Positions 43,041-52,223 of a DNA stretch of 64,000 bases are shown piece by piece. Origin of the DNA: Pantoea alhagi (lineage in GTDB: Bacteria; Pseudomonadota; Gammaproteobacteria; Enterobacterales; Enterobacteriaceae); contig NZ_CP019706.1 of the NCBI RefSeq assembly GCF_002101395.1, positions 682,001 to 746,000 of the forward strand, read 5' to 3'. Made by a program: the position numbers and the translations under genes. Under the pieces are notes generated by a model that saw only the letters and a program-made list of their open reading frames with translations, did not search any database and was not told the DNA's origin. Each line of letters begins with the position of its first letter. Position 1 is the stretch's first letter.

Positions 43041-44237
43041 TTAAAAACAGGTCTCCAGCACCTCAGTCACCGCCAGCGTCTCATCAACCAGACAGAAATA
43101 ACGCCATTTATCAAAGGTCAGGCAGGGATGCGATGCGCCAAAGGCGATGATGTCGCCAGGCTGCAGCGTATGTTCTGTCGGTCCTGCTAGGAACAGATGT
43201 TGATCCATCAGCTTAACGGTGCGCCAGCGCTCATCCAGCGTAACCGGCTGCGTGGCCTGGCCGTGCCAGACGCGCAAAGCCACCGGCATATCATCATGAG
43301 CAATATCACGCTTGCCCAGCGCAACAATTACCCTGCCCGGCTCCGGCACCGACTGTACGCAGGCGAAGATCTCCATCGCCGGCAATAGCGCCTCCTCCAG
43401 TTCTGGCTGACGCGCCAGTACGTTCTGCTGCGCCTGCTGATAAATCCCGTGGTCGTGAACCAGATAACAGCCGGGTCGCATCACGGTAAGAAAAGCATCG
43501 CGCGCCTGTTGCTGAGCAAACGCTTGCGCCACGCGATCGTACCAGGCGGAACCGGAAGCGGTAATCAACGGCTGCGTCCGTTTAAAAACGCCTGCGTTTT
43601 TTAGCTGTAGCGCAACGGCGACCAGACGCTCGATAAAGTCATCAATCTGCGGCCGCTCGCCGTTGATGACGCCCTCATAGCCTTCCACGCCGCACAGCTC
43701 CAGCGCCGGTTCAGCCTTCACGGCGGCGAGCAACGCATTGATTTGCTCATCGCTACGACAGCCGCAGCGCCCGTTGGCGACGCCCAGCTCCAGCAGTACC
43801 TGTAATTTTAACTGCTGCCTGGCGAAAAACTCCCCCAGCTGCCTTACGTTCTCTACGCTATCCACCAGACAGTAAAAATCCACCTGATGTTGCTGCAGCA
43901 TATCCGCAACGATCTGCATATTGGCGCGTCCGATCAACTGGTTAGCCATCAGGATGCGCTTGATCCCCTCTTTCGCCGCGACCGCGCTTTGCACAGCGGT
44001 AGCCAGCGTGATCCCCCACGCTCCGGCGGCTATCTGGCGGCGAAAAAGGCCAGGAGCCATGGTAGTTTTGCCATGTGGAGCCAGCAGAGCGCCGTGCCGA
44101 TTGGCTAAGGCCTGCATCCAGTGCAGGTTATGCTCCAGCGCATTTTGATGCACCACCAGCGCCGGCAGGGAGACATCAGTTAAAAGGTGCCGTCCGGTAA
44201 CCGGCAGGCCTTTTTGTGGGCAGGTTAAAGAGAACAT
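43041..44237 (-). CDS. Fold-type III PLP enzyme, D-threonine aldolase/D-serine dehydratase-like
   Basis: A 398-residue protein with an alanine-racemase-type barrel followed by a D-serine dehydratase-like domain. The PLP lysine is in LLAPHGKTTMAP (near residue 57). The metal-binding His and Cys are in FGASHPCLTFDKW (near 370), typical of the eukaryote-type D-serine dehydratase and D-threonine aldolase group. It would degrade a D-amino acid or D-3-hydroxy amino acid in the cytoplasm. It is divergent from nadC and stands between ampD and nadC, where E. coli has no such gene, so it is an insertion. Confidence 0.83.
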   Translation of the reverse strand: MFSLTCPQKGLPVTGRHLLTDVSLPALVVHQNALEHNLHWMQALANRHGALLAPHGKTTMAPGLFRRQIAAGAWGITLATAVQSAVAAKEGIKRILMANQLIGRANMQIVADMLQQHQVDFYCLVDSVENVRQLGEFFARQQLKLQVLLELGVANGRCGCRSDEQINALLAAVKAEPALELCGVEGYEGVINGERPQIDDFIERLVAVALQLKNAGVFKRTQPLITASGSAWYDRVAQAFAQQQARDAFLTVMRPGCYLVHDHGIYQQAQQNVLARQPELEEALLPAMEIFACVQSVPEPGRVIVALGKRDIAHDDMPVALRVWHGQATQPVTLDERWRTVKLMDQHLFLAGPTEHTLQPGDIIAFGASHPCLTFDKWRYFCLVDETLAVTEVLETCF

Positions 44238-44321
44238 TTACCGTTTCCTTTGCGACTCAATTTATTCACCAATACCCTGGCGATAACAAAAGCGCCACCA
44301 TAAAAACTTTTGTAGCAAAAT

Positions 44322-44339
44322 TGTTTAGTTCACTAAACT
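44322..44339. promoter_or_regulatory. NadR-like box upstream of nadC
   Basis: TGTTTA, six bases, TAAACT matches the NadR site TGTTTA-N6-TAAACA at all but the last position. It lies 76 bases before nadC and about 85 before the divergent PLP enzyme gene, so it may regulate either. Confidence 0.5.
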
Positions 44340-44414
44340 TTTTCGCACTCTACTGGTGCCTGTCAGCCGTCCAGGCTACATTAAGCCCACGCTAAAAACC
44401 ATTACGGGAACCCT

Positions 44415-45305
44415 ATGACACAGCGACGTTATAATCCAGAGAGCCGACGGGCGGCGCTGCTTTCACGTATCGAAGATGATATTCCAGGTAGCGTGGAGCA
44501 GGCATTACGCGAAGATCTCGGCGGCGAAATTAATGCGGATAATGATATTACCGCCAGTCTGCTGCCTGCCGATAAACAGGCACAGGCCACCGTTATCACG
44601 CGGGAAGGCGGTGTTTTCTGTGGTAAACGCTGGGTAGAAGAAGTGTTTATTCAGTTGGGCAATCAGGCGCAGCTAACCTGGCATGTTGCTGACGGTGATA
44701 TCATTGAGCCGGAACAGAAACTTTTTGACGTTGCCGGTCCGGCGCGCCTGTTGCTTACCGCTGAGCGCACCGCACTTAATTTCGTACAAACGCTTTCCGG
44801 TACCGCCAGCGAAGTAAAGCGCTATGTCACGCTGCTGGAAGGCACACAAACCCGGCTGTTAGATACGCGCAAAACCCTGCCAGGCCTGCGTACTGCCCTA
44901 AAGTATGCGGTTTTATGCGGCGGCGGCGAGAACCATCGCCTGGGCTTATCCGACGCCTTTCTGATCAAAGAGAACCATATTATCGCCAGCGGCTCGATTC
45001 GTCAGGCAGTTGAAAAAGCGCTCTGGCTACACCCGGATGTGCCAGTTGAGGTAGAAGTGGAAACGCTGGATGAGCTGGAGCAGGCGCTGGCCGCCGGGGC
45101 CGATATTGTGATGCTGGATAATTTTACCGTTGAGCAAATGCGCGAAGCGGTAAATATCAACCAGCGCCGCGCGCTGCTGGAGGTTTCCGGCAATGTTACC
45201 GACCAGACGTTACGCCTGTTTGCGGAAACCGGCGTTGATTATATTTCGGTTGGTGCCCTGACCAAACATGTCCGCGCGCTGGACCTGTCAATGCGTTTTC
45301 ATTAA
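44415..45305 (+). CDS. nadC: Nicotinate-nucleotide diphosphorylase (carboxylating)
   Basis: Quinolinate phosphoribosyltransferase, the step of NAD synthesis that joins quinolinate and PRPP with loss of CO2. The 296 residues align along the full length with E. coli NadC, including ENGVFCGKRW-like REGGVFCGKRWVEEVF, the LLDTRKTLPGLR motif and IKENHI; the C-terminal GVDYISVGALTKHVRALDLS is intact. It is followed by 190 bp before the pilin gene, so it is probably expressed on its own. Confidence 0.96.
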   Translation: MTQRRYNPESRRAALLSRIEDDIPGSVEQALREDLGGEINADNDITASLLPADKQAQATVITREGGVFCGKRWVEEVFIQLGNQAQLTWHVADGDIIEPEQKLFDVAGPARLLLTAERTALNFVQTLSGTASEVKRYVTLLEGTQTRLLDTRKTLPGLRTALKYAVLCGGGENHRLGLSDAFLIKENHIIASGSIRQAVEKALWLHPDVPVEVEVETLDELEQALAAGADIVMLDNFTVEQMREAVNINQRRALLEVSGNVTDQTLRLFAETGVDYISVGALTKHVRALDLSMRFH

Positions 45306-45497
45306 TTCCGCCTGTGGCGCCAGGTTTGCGCGCCACTTTTCTCAGCCAGAAATGAGATCCCGCTTCCATCCTGCGAGCCATCCAGAGTAACAACCTCATC
45401 TTTTTTCCAGCCCTGCTTCCTGTTTGTTTACCCCATCCTCGCCCCGCCTTGCTCTGTAGATTAACGTCTGCCGGGTTATCAACATGGAGGGTTACAA

Positions 45498-45938
45498 ATG
45501 CAACAACAGGGTTTTACGCTAATTGAGCTGATGATTGTTATTGGGATCGTCGCCATACTCAGCGCCATCGGCATGCCGGCTTACCAGAGCTATCTGCAAA
45601 AGGCAGCCCTTACCGATATGCTGCAAACCATGCTGCCTTATAAAACGGCGGTTGAGCTTTGCGCCGTTGAGCATGGCGCAACGTCTGGCTGTAGCGCGGG
45701 CAGCAATGGCGTTCCCGCCGCGAAGGGCTCGCGCTATGTCTCAGCGGTAAGCGTGGCATCTGGCACCATTAAGCTGACCGGACAAGAGAGCCTGAATGGC
45801 CTGACCGTGACGCTGACGCCGCAGTGGCAAAGCAATGAGGGCCAGATGAACTGGCAACGCAGCTGTGACAGCAGTAACAGCAGCCTGAAAGATAACTGCC
45901 GCGCTGTTTTCCGCTTTGATGATATTGAGAATCCATGA
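45498..45938 (+). CDS. ppdD: PpdD, type IV major prepilin
   Basis: Prepilin, 146 residues. The short leader MQQQG is followed by FTLIELMIVIGIVAILSAIG, the N-methylated hydrophobic helix of type IV pilins; cleavage is expected between Gly5 and Phe6, with the essential Glu at +5. Cysteines near the C-terminus (SCDSS and DNCRA) form the D-region disulfide. A GGAGGG site precedes the start. It heads the ppdD-hofB-hofC operon; its stop overlaps the hofB start by four bases. Confidence 0.95.
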   Translation: MQQQGFTLIELMIVIGIVAILSAIGMPAYQSYLQKAALTDMLQTMLPYKTAVELCAVEHGATSGCSAGSNGVPAAKGSRYVSAVSVASGTIKLTGQESLNGLTVTLTPQWQSNEGQMNWQRSCDSSNSSLKDNCRAVFRFDDIENP

Positions 45939-47314
45939 TGAAAGAGCCGGAAAGGAATCTGCGCGAGCTATGTCGTCAATATCAGGCGGTGCTGCTCAAT
46001 GAAGACCAGAAAACCATTACCGTTGCGCTGGCTGGAGTGCCCTCTGCCGGGATGCTGGAAGCGCTGCATTTCACCAGCCAGCGTCGCGTGCAAACCGAAC
46101 GCTGGCCGCAGGCGCGGCTGGAGCAATATCTTCAGTCAGAGGGCGACGACGCAGAAAAAGCGCAGGAGCCGATCACGCTGCTGGTCAATCATCTCCTGTT
46201 GCAGGCTTTTCAACGCCGCGCGTCAGATATTCATATTGAACCCTGCGCTACAGGAATGCGGGTTCGGCTGCGTATTGATGGAGTGCTGCAGCCGCTGCAA
46301 AACATTAGCGAAACCCAGCAGGCGGCGCTGATCGCTCGCCTTAAAATTCTTGGCAACCTTGATATTGCCGAACGACGACTGCCGCAGGATGGACAATTTA
46401 CCCTGCAGCTGCAGGGCCTACAGGCAGCTTTTCGGCTTTCGACCCTGCCCCTGCGTACAGGAGAAAAAGCGGTGATCCGCCTGCTGCAAAGCGAAGCGCA
46501 GGATCTGGCGCTGGACAAGCTGGGTATGCCGCCAGATGTCCTCGCCCAGTTTCGCCGCGCGCTGGCCCAGCCGCAGGGCTTGATTCTGGTTACTGGCCCT
46601 ACCGGCAGCGGCAAAACCTTTACGCTCTACAGCGGGTTGCACACGCTGAATCAGCCGGGAAGAAACGTGTGCAGCGTTGAGGATCCGGTGGAGATTCCCC
46701 TGCCGGGCGTTAACCAGACGCAAATTAACCCGCGTGCCGGACTCGATTTTCAATGCGTATTGCGCGCCCTGCTGCGCCAGGATCCTGACATTATTATGCT
46801 GGGTGAAATCCGTGATGCGGAAAGCGCCGGAATTGCGGTTAAGGCGGCGCAAACCGGTCATCTGGTGCTATCCACTTTGCACACTAACTCCACGACAGAA
46901 ACGCTGACCCGACTGGGGCAAATGGGCATTCCAGGCTATCTGCTGGCCTCAGCGCTACGCCTGGTCATTGCACAGCGTCTGGTGCGCCGCCTTTGCCCGC
47001 ACTGCCGCGCTCCGGCAGAAACCCTTCACGATTTGCCTGAACAGAACAGGACTGGCCCGCTGCAGACCTGGCAGGCGGTGGGCTGCGATCACTGCTTCTC
47101 TGGCTATTATGGCCGGCTGCCGCTGTTTGAAATGCTTCCCATAAACAGTGAGTTGCAAACGGCTATTGCCGGAAACGCCAGTAGCGAAACCTTAAGCCTG
47201 CTGGCTCAGCGACAGCAGCTTAACAGTCTGTTTATTGAAGGGCTGAACGCAGTCAATCGGGGAGACACCTCACTGGCGGAGGTTTATCGGGTAATAGGTG
47301 TCGGCCATGGCTAA
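45935..47314 (+). CDS. hofB: HofB, GspE/PilB-type pilus assembly ATPase
   Basis: Cytoplasmic hexameric ATPase that powers pilus polymerisation, 459 residues. Walker A GPTGSGKT lies near residue 220, the Asp box and Walker B in LLRQDPDIIMLGEIRDAES (near 285), and a zinc-binding CPHC...CDHC tetracysteine near 350-390. The N-terminal GspE domain is shorter than in PilB, as in E. coli HofB. A second ATG one codon later is an equally possible start. Overlaps both neighbours. Confidence 0.94.
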   Translation: MMKEPERNLRELCRQYQAVLLNEDQKTITVALAGVPSAGMLEALHFTSQRRVQTERWPQARLEQYLQSEGDDAEKAQEPITLLVNHLLLQAFQRRASDIHIEPCATGMRVRLRIDGVLQPLQNISETQQAALIARLKILGNLDIAERRLPQDGQFTLQLQGLQAAFRLSTLPLRTGEKAVIRLLQSEAQDLALDKLGMPPDVLAQFRRALAQPQGLILVTGPTGSGKTFTLYSGLHTLNQPGRNVCSVEDPVEIPLPGVNQTQINPRAGLDFQCVLRALLRQDPDIIMLGEIRDAESAGIAVKAAQTGHLVLSTLHTNSTTETLTRLGQMGIPGYLLASALRLVIAQRLVRRLCPHCRAPAETLHDLPEQNRTGPLQTWQAVGCDHCFSGYYGRLPLFEMLPINSELQTAIAGNASSETLSLLAQRQQLNSLFIEGLNAVNRGDTSLAEVYRVIGVGHG

Positions 47315-48506
47315 CTGTCGTCTCTGGCACTGGCAGGCAATGAATCAGCAAGGCGAAATCGTTGCGGGAAGCTGGCTGCTGTCGGAAGAGCAGCAAATTA
47401 TGACCATTATGGCGCAGCAGCATCTCCTGCCGCTTTCCTGTAAACGCGGCAGGTATTACCGCTCACGAGACTGGAAAACGCCGCAAAAAATTGCGTTGAT
47501 GCATCAGTTGGCAACGCTGTTAAAAGCGGGCTTAACGCTTTCCGTCGGGCTGCACCTGTTAAGCGAAGGCGAGACGCATGCCGGCTGGCGCACCCTGCTG
47601 CTGGCATTGCGGGAAGAAGTGGCGCAGGGAACGCCTTTTTCTGCCGCGCTGGCGAAGTGGCCGATGATCTTCCCGCCGCTCTATGCGGCCCTGATGCAGG
47701 TTGGCGAGCTGACTGGTCAGCTGGATCGCTGCTGTTTACAGTTAGCGAGCCAACAGGAGCGGCAGTTGCGTTTACATAAAAAGGTCGTGACCGCATTGCG
47801 TTATCCAGGATTTATTTTACTGGTTGCCCTGACGGTGGCGCTTGGCATGCTGTTACTGGTGCTGCCGGAATTCGTTTCTATTTATCATGCGCTTAACGCA
47901 CCACTGCCCGCTTTTACCGCCGCCGTGCTGGCTCTCTCCGCCGCGCTGCAACGGCTGTTTGTTCCGCTGGCGCTCGCTATAGCGTGCCTGTTTGCCGCAT
48001 GGCGCTATCTGCGTAAACATCGGCCCGGCTGGCAACGTCGTGAACAGCGCTGCCTGTTGCGTACGCCTCTGCTGGCAACCTTGTGGCGCGGTAGCCTGCT
48101 TAGCCAGATCTTTACTACCCTCACTTTAACGCAGCAGGCAGGACTGCCCTTGCTGCAAGGGCTTCAGGCGGTTGAACATACCCTCACGCCGCTACTGTGG
48201 CGCGAAACAATGCAGCAGCTACAGAGGAAGATTGCTGACGGTACTCAGCTACATCAGGCAATTGCGGACAGCACGCTTTTTACGCCGCTTTGTCGTCAAC
48301 TGATAAAGGTAGGTGAGGAAGCCGGAGCGCTGGATAACCTGCTGGCACGCCTGGCGCAGTGGCATGAAAACCAGACGCATGAACGGGCGGATACGCTGGC
48401 AGCGACGCTGGAACCGGTAATGATGATCATTACCGGTGCCATTGTCGGAACGCTGGTGGTCGCAATGTACCTGCCCATCTTTAACCTGGGCGAGGTTATT
48501 GGTTAG
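47307..48506 (+). CDS. hofC: HofC, GspF/PilC-type pilus assembly membrane protein
   Basis: Inner-membrane platform protein of the type IV pilus, 399 residues from the ATG that overlaps the hofB stop by eight bases (a GTG three codons earlier is possible). Three hydrophobic segments are visible near residues 168-190, 205-230 and 370-392, separating two GspF domains (ATLLKAGLTLSVGLHLL and TLTLTQQAGLPLLQGLQAVE). Its 3' end overlaps the convergent guaC gene by a few bases. Confidence 0.94.
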   Translation: MANCRLWHWQAMNQQGEIVAGSWLLSEEQQIMTIMAQQHLLPLSCKRGRYYRSRDWKTPQKIALMHQLATLLKAGLTLSVGLHLLSEGETHAGWRTLLLALREEVAQGTPFSAALAKWPMIFPPLYAALMQVGELTGQLDRCCLQLASQQERQLRLHKKVVTALRYPGFILLVALTVALGMLLLVLPEFVSIYHALNAPLPAFTAAVLALSAALQRLFVPLALAIACLFAAWRYLRKHRPGWQRREQRCLLRTPLLATLWRGSLLSQIFTTLTLTQQAGLPLLQGLQAVEHTLTPLLWRETMQQLQRKIADGTQLHQAIADSTLFTPLCRQLIKVGEEAGALDNLLARLAQWHENQTHERADTLAATLEPVMMIITGAIVGTLVVAMYLPIFNLGEVIG

Positions 48507-49543
48507 CGGTTAAAAACGCGGTTTTCCTGCTCCGCTACGCGAATAAAAGTAGTGCGTTTCGTCAGCTCTTTTAGCCGCTCCGCGCCAACGTAAGTACAAG
48601 CGGAACGCAGGCCGCCCAGGATATCGCGCGCCGTTGCCTCTACCGGGCCGCGCAACGGCAGCTTAACCGTCTTGCCTTCGGCGGCACGATACTCCGCTAC
48701 GCCGCCAACGTGGCGCTTCATAGCGGATTCTGAACTCATGCCATAAAACAGCATGAATTTTTCACCGTTTTCTTCCACTACGCGCCCTTCGCATTCATCA
48801 TGCGCGGCCAGCATACCGCCGAGCATCACGAAATCTGCACCGCCGCCGAAAGCTTTCGCTACATCGCCCGGCACTGAACAGCCGCCATCGCTGACAATTT
48901 GCCCGCCCAGGCCGTGAGCGGCATCGGCGCATTCAATCACCGCCGACAGCTGCGGATACCCTACGCCGGTTTTTACCCGCGTGGTGCATACCGAGCCGGG
49001 GCCAATCCCTACTTTTACGATATCCGCACCCGATAGAATCAACTCTTCGACCATTTCACCGGTAACCACATTACCGGCGCAGATGGTTTTATCCGGGCAG
49101 GCTTCGCGTGCGCGCTGCAGGAATTGTACGAAATGTTCGGAATAGCCGTTGGCCACATCAATACAGATAAATTTGAGCGCGGGAGAAAGCGCCAGGATCG
49201 CCTGCAGTTTAGTGAAGTCGGCATCCGAGGTTCCGGTGGATACCATGACATGTTGCAGCACCTGTTCAGGCACGCGTTGAACAAACGCGCGCCACTCATC
49301 AACGCTGTAGTGTTTATGCACCGCAGTCAGGATATCAAAACTGGCCAGCACTTCCGCCATGCGAAAGGTGCCCACGGTATCCATATTGGCGGCAATAATG
49401 GGGACGCCAGACCAGGCGATACCGGAATGTTTAAAAGTAAACTGACGGCTCAGATCCACCTGCGAGCGGCTTTTCAGAGTAGAACGCTTGGGACGAATCA
49501 GCACATCTTTAAAACCAAGCTTTAGATCTTCTTCAATACGCAT
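48503..49543 (-). CDS. guaC: GMP reductase
   Basis: Converts GMP to IMP with NADPH, releasing ammonia, to rebalance purine nucleotides. The 346-residue protein is an IMPDH-fold barrel; the catalytic cysteine is in GPGSVCTTRVKTGVG (near residue 186). The N-terminal MRIEEDLKLGFKDVLIRPKR is as in E. coli GuaC. It is transcribed opposite to the surrounding genes, with 240 bp between it and coaE that hold both promoters. Confidence 0.96.
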   Translation of the reverse strand: MRIEEDLKLGFKDVLIRPKRSTLKSRSQVDLSRQFTFKHSGIAWSGVPIIAANMDTVGTFRMAEVLASFDILTAVHKHYSVDEWRAFVQRVPEQVLQHVMVSTGTSDADFTKLQAILALSPALKFICIDVANGYSEHFVQFLQRAREACPDKTICAGNVVTGEMVEELILSGADIVKVGIGPGSVCTTRVKTGVGYPQLSAVIECADAAHGLGGQIVSDGGCSVPGDVAKAFGGGADFVMLGGMLAAHDECEGRVVEENGEKFMLFYGMSSESAMKRHVGGVAEYRAAEGKTVKLPLRGPVEATARDILGGLRSACTYVGAERLKELTKRTTFIRVAEQENRVFNR

Positions 49544-49783
49544 AACATCATTCCTGGGTTTTTGGCGACGATCTGACGATCGGGTGCTGCTGCCAGCTCC
49601 AGTGACGTTATCATACGCGCTAAAAACGCGCGTACAAGACTGCGAAAATAGCTTTAATTACGCTACAATCCCGTAAATTTACCTGAAGATAGTTAATGTG
49701 ATCGCCACGGCAAAATTTATTGCTGTCGCTAGCGATTAATCGCAGGCAACCTGGCGTTTACAGGCGAAGCAGGAACTGAACAG

Positions 49784-50395
49784 ATGTCTTATACAGTCGC
49801 GCTGACCGGTGGAATCGGCAGTGGAAAAAGTACCGTTGCTGCTGCCTTTGCCGGGTATGGCGTGGAAATTATTGATGCGGACATCATTGCCCGTCAGGTA
49901 GTAGAGCCAGGCCAGCCCGCGCTGCAGGAAATTGCGACGCGCTTTGGTTCAACGATTCTTCATGCGGACGGTACGCTAAATCGCGCCGCACTGCGTCAGA
50001 CTATCTTTAACTCCCCGGCTGAGAAAGCCTGGTTAAATCAGTTATTACATCCACTGATCCATGCCGAGACGCGCCGACAGCTGGCTGCGGTCCGCTCGCC
50101 CTGGTGCTTATGGGTAGTGCCGCTGCTGGTGGAAAACCGGTTGGAAAAACTGGCCGATCGTGTACTGGTGATTGACGTTGAGCCTGAGGTTCAGATTCAA
50201 CGAACCATGGCTCGCGATCGGATCACGCGCGAACAGGCTGAAAAAATCATTGCGGCCCAGGCCACGCGTACGGCGCGCCTGGCCGTAGCGGATGACATCA
50301 TTGAAAACAGCGGGCAACCTCACGAAGTGTTGCCGCTGGTCGCCGAACTGAATCAGCGCTATCTGGCGCTGGCCGGAGCGATAAAACAGGATTAA
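49784..50395 (+). CDS. coaE: Dephospho-CoA kinase
   Basis: Last step of coenzyme A synthesis, phosphorylating the 3'-hydroxyl of dephospho-CoA with ATP. The 203-residue P-loop kinase carries GGIGSGKS at residues 9-16 and the lid segment MARDRITREQAEKII near 140. It is followed by zapD after four bases and yacG, as in E. coli. Confidence 0.95.
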   Translation: MSYTVALTGGIGSGKSTVAAAFAGYGVEIIDADIIARQVVEPGQPALQEIATRFGSTILHADGTLNRAALRQTIFNSPAEKAWLNQLLHPLIHAETRRQLAAVRSPWCLWVVPLLVENRLEKLADRVLVIDVEPEVQIQRTMARDRITREQAEKIIAAQATRTARLAVADDIIENSGQPHEVLPLVAELNQRYLALAGAIKQD

Positions 50396-50399
50396 CAGC

Positions 50400-51143
50400 A
50401 TGAGCAAAATCGTTCTTTTCGAACACCCGTTAAATGAGAAAATGCGTACCTGGCTAAGAATTGAGTTTTTGCTCCAGCAACTGCAGGCCAGTATCAATAT
50501 CACCAGTCACCTCACCGCTCTGACATTTTTTCGCAACATCAGTGAGCTGTTGGATGTTTTTGAACGTGGAGAGCTGCGTACCGAGATCCTTAAAGAGCTG
50601 GAGCGCCAGCAACAAAAACTGCTGGCCTGGAGCGATGTTCCGGGCGTGGATATCCAGCGTGTAGAAGCGCTGCGTCAGCAGCTAAAATCACGCGCCAGCG
50701 AGCTAATGGCTGCGCCGCGTATTGGTCAGGCCTTACGAGAAGATCGCCTTATTGCGCTGGTACGTCAGCGTTTAAGCATTCCCGGCGGCTGCTGCAGTTT
50801 TGATTTGCCAACGCTACATGTCTGGCTGCATCTTGATCAGTCGTTGCGGGATACGCAGGTTGCCAGCTGGATGGATACGTTGGATCCGCTACGCCAGTCA
50901 TTGCTTATGATTCTGGAGCTGATCCGCCAGTCCGGCGTTTTCCGTCATCAGACCAGCCTGAACGGCTTTTATCAGGATAACGCTGAAGGTGCCGATTTGC
51001 TGCGCCTGCAGCTACCGCTGGAAGCCAGTCTGTACCCGCAGGTTTCGGGCCATAAAACCCGTTATGCGATTCGTTTTTTACCGCTCGACAGCGAACGTGG
51101 CGAAATTCCGGCACGTCTCGATTTCGAGCTGGCCTGTTGTTAG
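50400..51143 (+). CDS. zapD: ZapD, cell division protein
   Basis: A 247-residue cytoplasmic protein that cross-links FtsZ filaments at the division site. It begins with KIVLFEHPLNEKMRTWLRIE, the conserved first helix of the family, and ends with LDFELACC. The start codon lies four bases after the coaE stop. Its partner FtsZ is encoded about 7 kb further along the window. Confidence 0.95.
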   Translation: MSKIVLFEHPLNEKMRTWLRIEFLLQQLQASINITSHLTALTFFRNISELLDVFERGELRTEILKELERQQQKLLAWSDVPGVDIQRVEALRQQLKSRASELMAAPRIGQALREDRLIALVRQRLSIPGGCCSFDLPTLHVWLHLDQSLRDTQVASWMDTLDPLRQSLLMILELIRQSGVFRHQTSLNGFYQDNAEGADLLRLQLPLEASLYPQVSGHKTRYAIRFLPLDSERGEIPARLDFELACC

Positions 51144-51153
51144 AGGTGTTATG

Positions 51154-51360
51154 ATGAACAATGATGTGACTACCGTCGCCTGCCCAACCTGCGGCAAGGC
51201 GGTTATCTGGGGTGAACAGAGCCCGTTTCGGCCTTTTTGCTGTAAACGCTGTCAGCTTATCGATTTAGGCGAATGGGCTGCTGAAGAGAAACGCATCGCC
51301 AGCAGTAACGATCTGTCAGACAGCGATGACTGGAGCGAAGAGGATATTCCCCGTCATTAG
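51154..51360 (+). CDS. yacG: YacG, zinc-binding DNA gyrase inhibitor
   Basis: A 68-residue zinc finger protein that inhibits DNA gyrase. The four zinc cysteines are in ACPTCGK and FCCKRCQ, followed by the conserved LIDLGEWAAEEKRI and an acidic C-terminus. Two adjacent ATGs are available; the second is seven bases from AGAGG and gives the length closest to E. coli YacG (65). It is the last gene of the coaE-zapD-yacG group. Confidence 0.93.
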   Translation: MNNDVTTVACPTCGKAVIWGEQSPFRPFCCKRCQLIDLGEWAAEEKRIASSNDLSDSDDWSEEDIPRH

Positions 51361-51361
51361 C

Positions 51362-51384
51362 CAGAGGCAGCTTTGCTGCCTCTG
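51362..51384. terminator. Hairpin between convergent yacG and mutT
   Basis: A 10-bp perfect stem, CAGAGGCAGC with GCTGCCTCTG, fills the 25-bp gap between the two stop codons. It has no T run on either side, so it may act as a weak bidirectional terminator. Confidence 0.5.
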
Positions 51385-51385
51385 A

Positions 51386-51784
51386 TTACGGGCGCGCCTC
51401 GGCCAGCAGGCGCGCAACCAGCTTGTGATTCGCTGGCGGAAATTCGTCAGCAATCAGCTCACGCTGCGGCACCCAACGCTGTGGCTGCCCTTCTCGCCCC
51501 CACGGCTCGCCTTGCCACTGTTCAACCATAAAGAAGTGCAGCGTGACGCGCACATCCTGGTAGGTATGATCGGCATTGCCAAATGCGGTAGCCGCGATGA
51601 CGGCAATGCCGGTTTCTTCCAGCAGCTCACGCTTCAGCGCCTGCTCAGGCGTTTCGCCTGGCTCGATTTTGCCGCCCGGAAACTCCCACATATTCGCCAT
51701 ATGGGAATTGGCCGGACGACGCGTCAGAAAGATTTCCTGCTGCGCATTACGGATGATGCCAACAGCCACCTGAAGATGTTTCAT
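51386..51784 (-). CDS. mutT: MutT, 8-oxo-dGTP diphosphatase
   Basis: Nudix hydrolase, 132 residues, that removes 8-oxo-dGTP from the nucleotide pool and prevents A:T to C:G transversions. The Nudix box starts at about residue 37 and reads GGKIEPGETPEQALKRELLE followed by ETG, with all consensus Glu residues present. In E. coli mutT is directly downstream of secA; here a small accessory stretch separates them. Confidence 0.95.
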   Translation of the reverse strand: MKHLQVAVGIIRNAQQEIFLTRRPANSHMANMWEFPGGKIEPGETPEQALKRELLEETGIAVIAATAFGNADHTYQDVRVTLHFFMVEQWQGEPWGREGQPQRWVPQRELIADEFPPANHKLVARLLAEARP

Positions 51785-52223
51785 TTTCGCATCCTTGTTA
51801 ATGGAATGAAGGGCAGTATAGCTTGATTTTGTTACGCTTTATACCGTTCCGGCTGCGGATACGAGCGGCTCATCTCGCCTCTCCACCGCCCTGTTCGTTG
51901 CGCTTTCTGTTATTTAACGCCACGCCAGAACAGGCCTCGTTAACAGGTCAATTAATGCGCAACCGTTTTTAAGCGATTATAATGCCAGCGTTTGTTTTAT
52001 TATGAATGATAAACAATTAATGCTTCGCTTTATTTAAAACGGCAATGCTCGCCGGGAGGAAAATAGCGCAATCGCTGGGAAAAGGGATGCGAGCATCCTT
52101 TATTTGGGCGGAGAAAACACTGGATAATATTCATCATGGCGCGGAGCGTATCTCCTGGTAATCAAGCTGCTTTATCGATAAACATCATGATGTTTGCCAG
52201 CAGCTAAAACGGAAGATGTGAGG
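51785..52223. other. Intergenic region, edge of an accessory segment
   Basis: About 440 bp between mutT and the next gene. From roughly 51960 on the DNA turns AT-rich, in line with the following two genes. It should hold the mutT and the accessory operon promoters; no coding frame or RNA gene is recognised. Confidence 0.55.
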
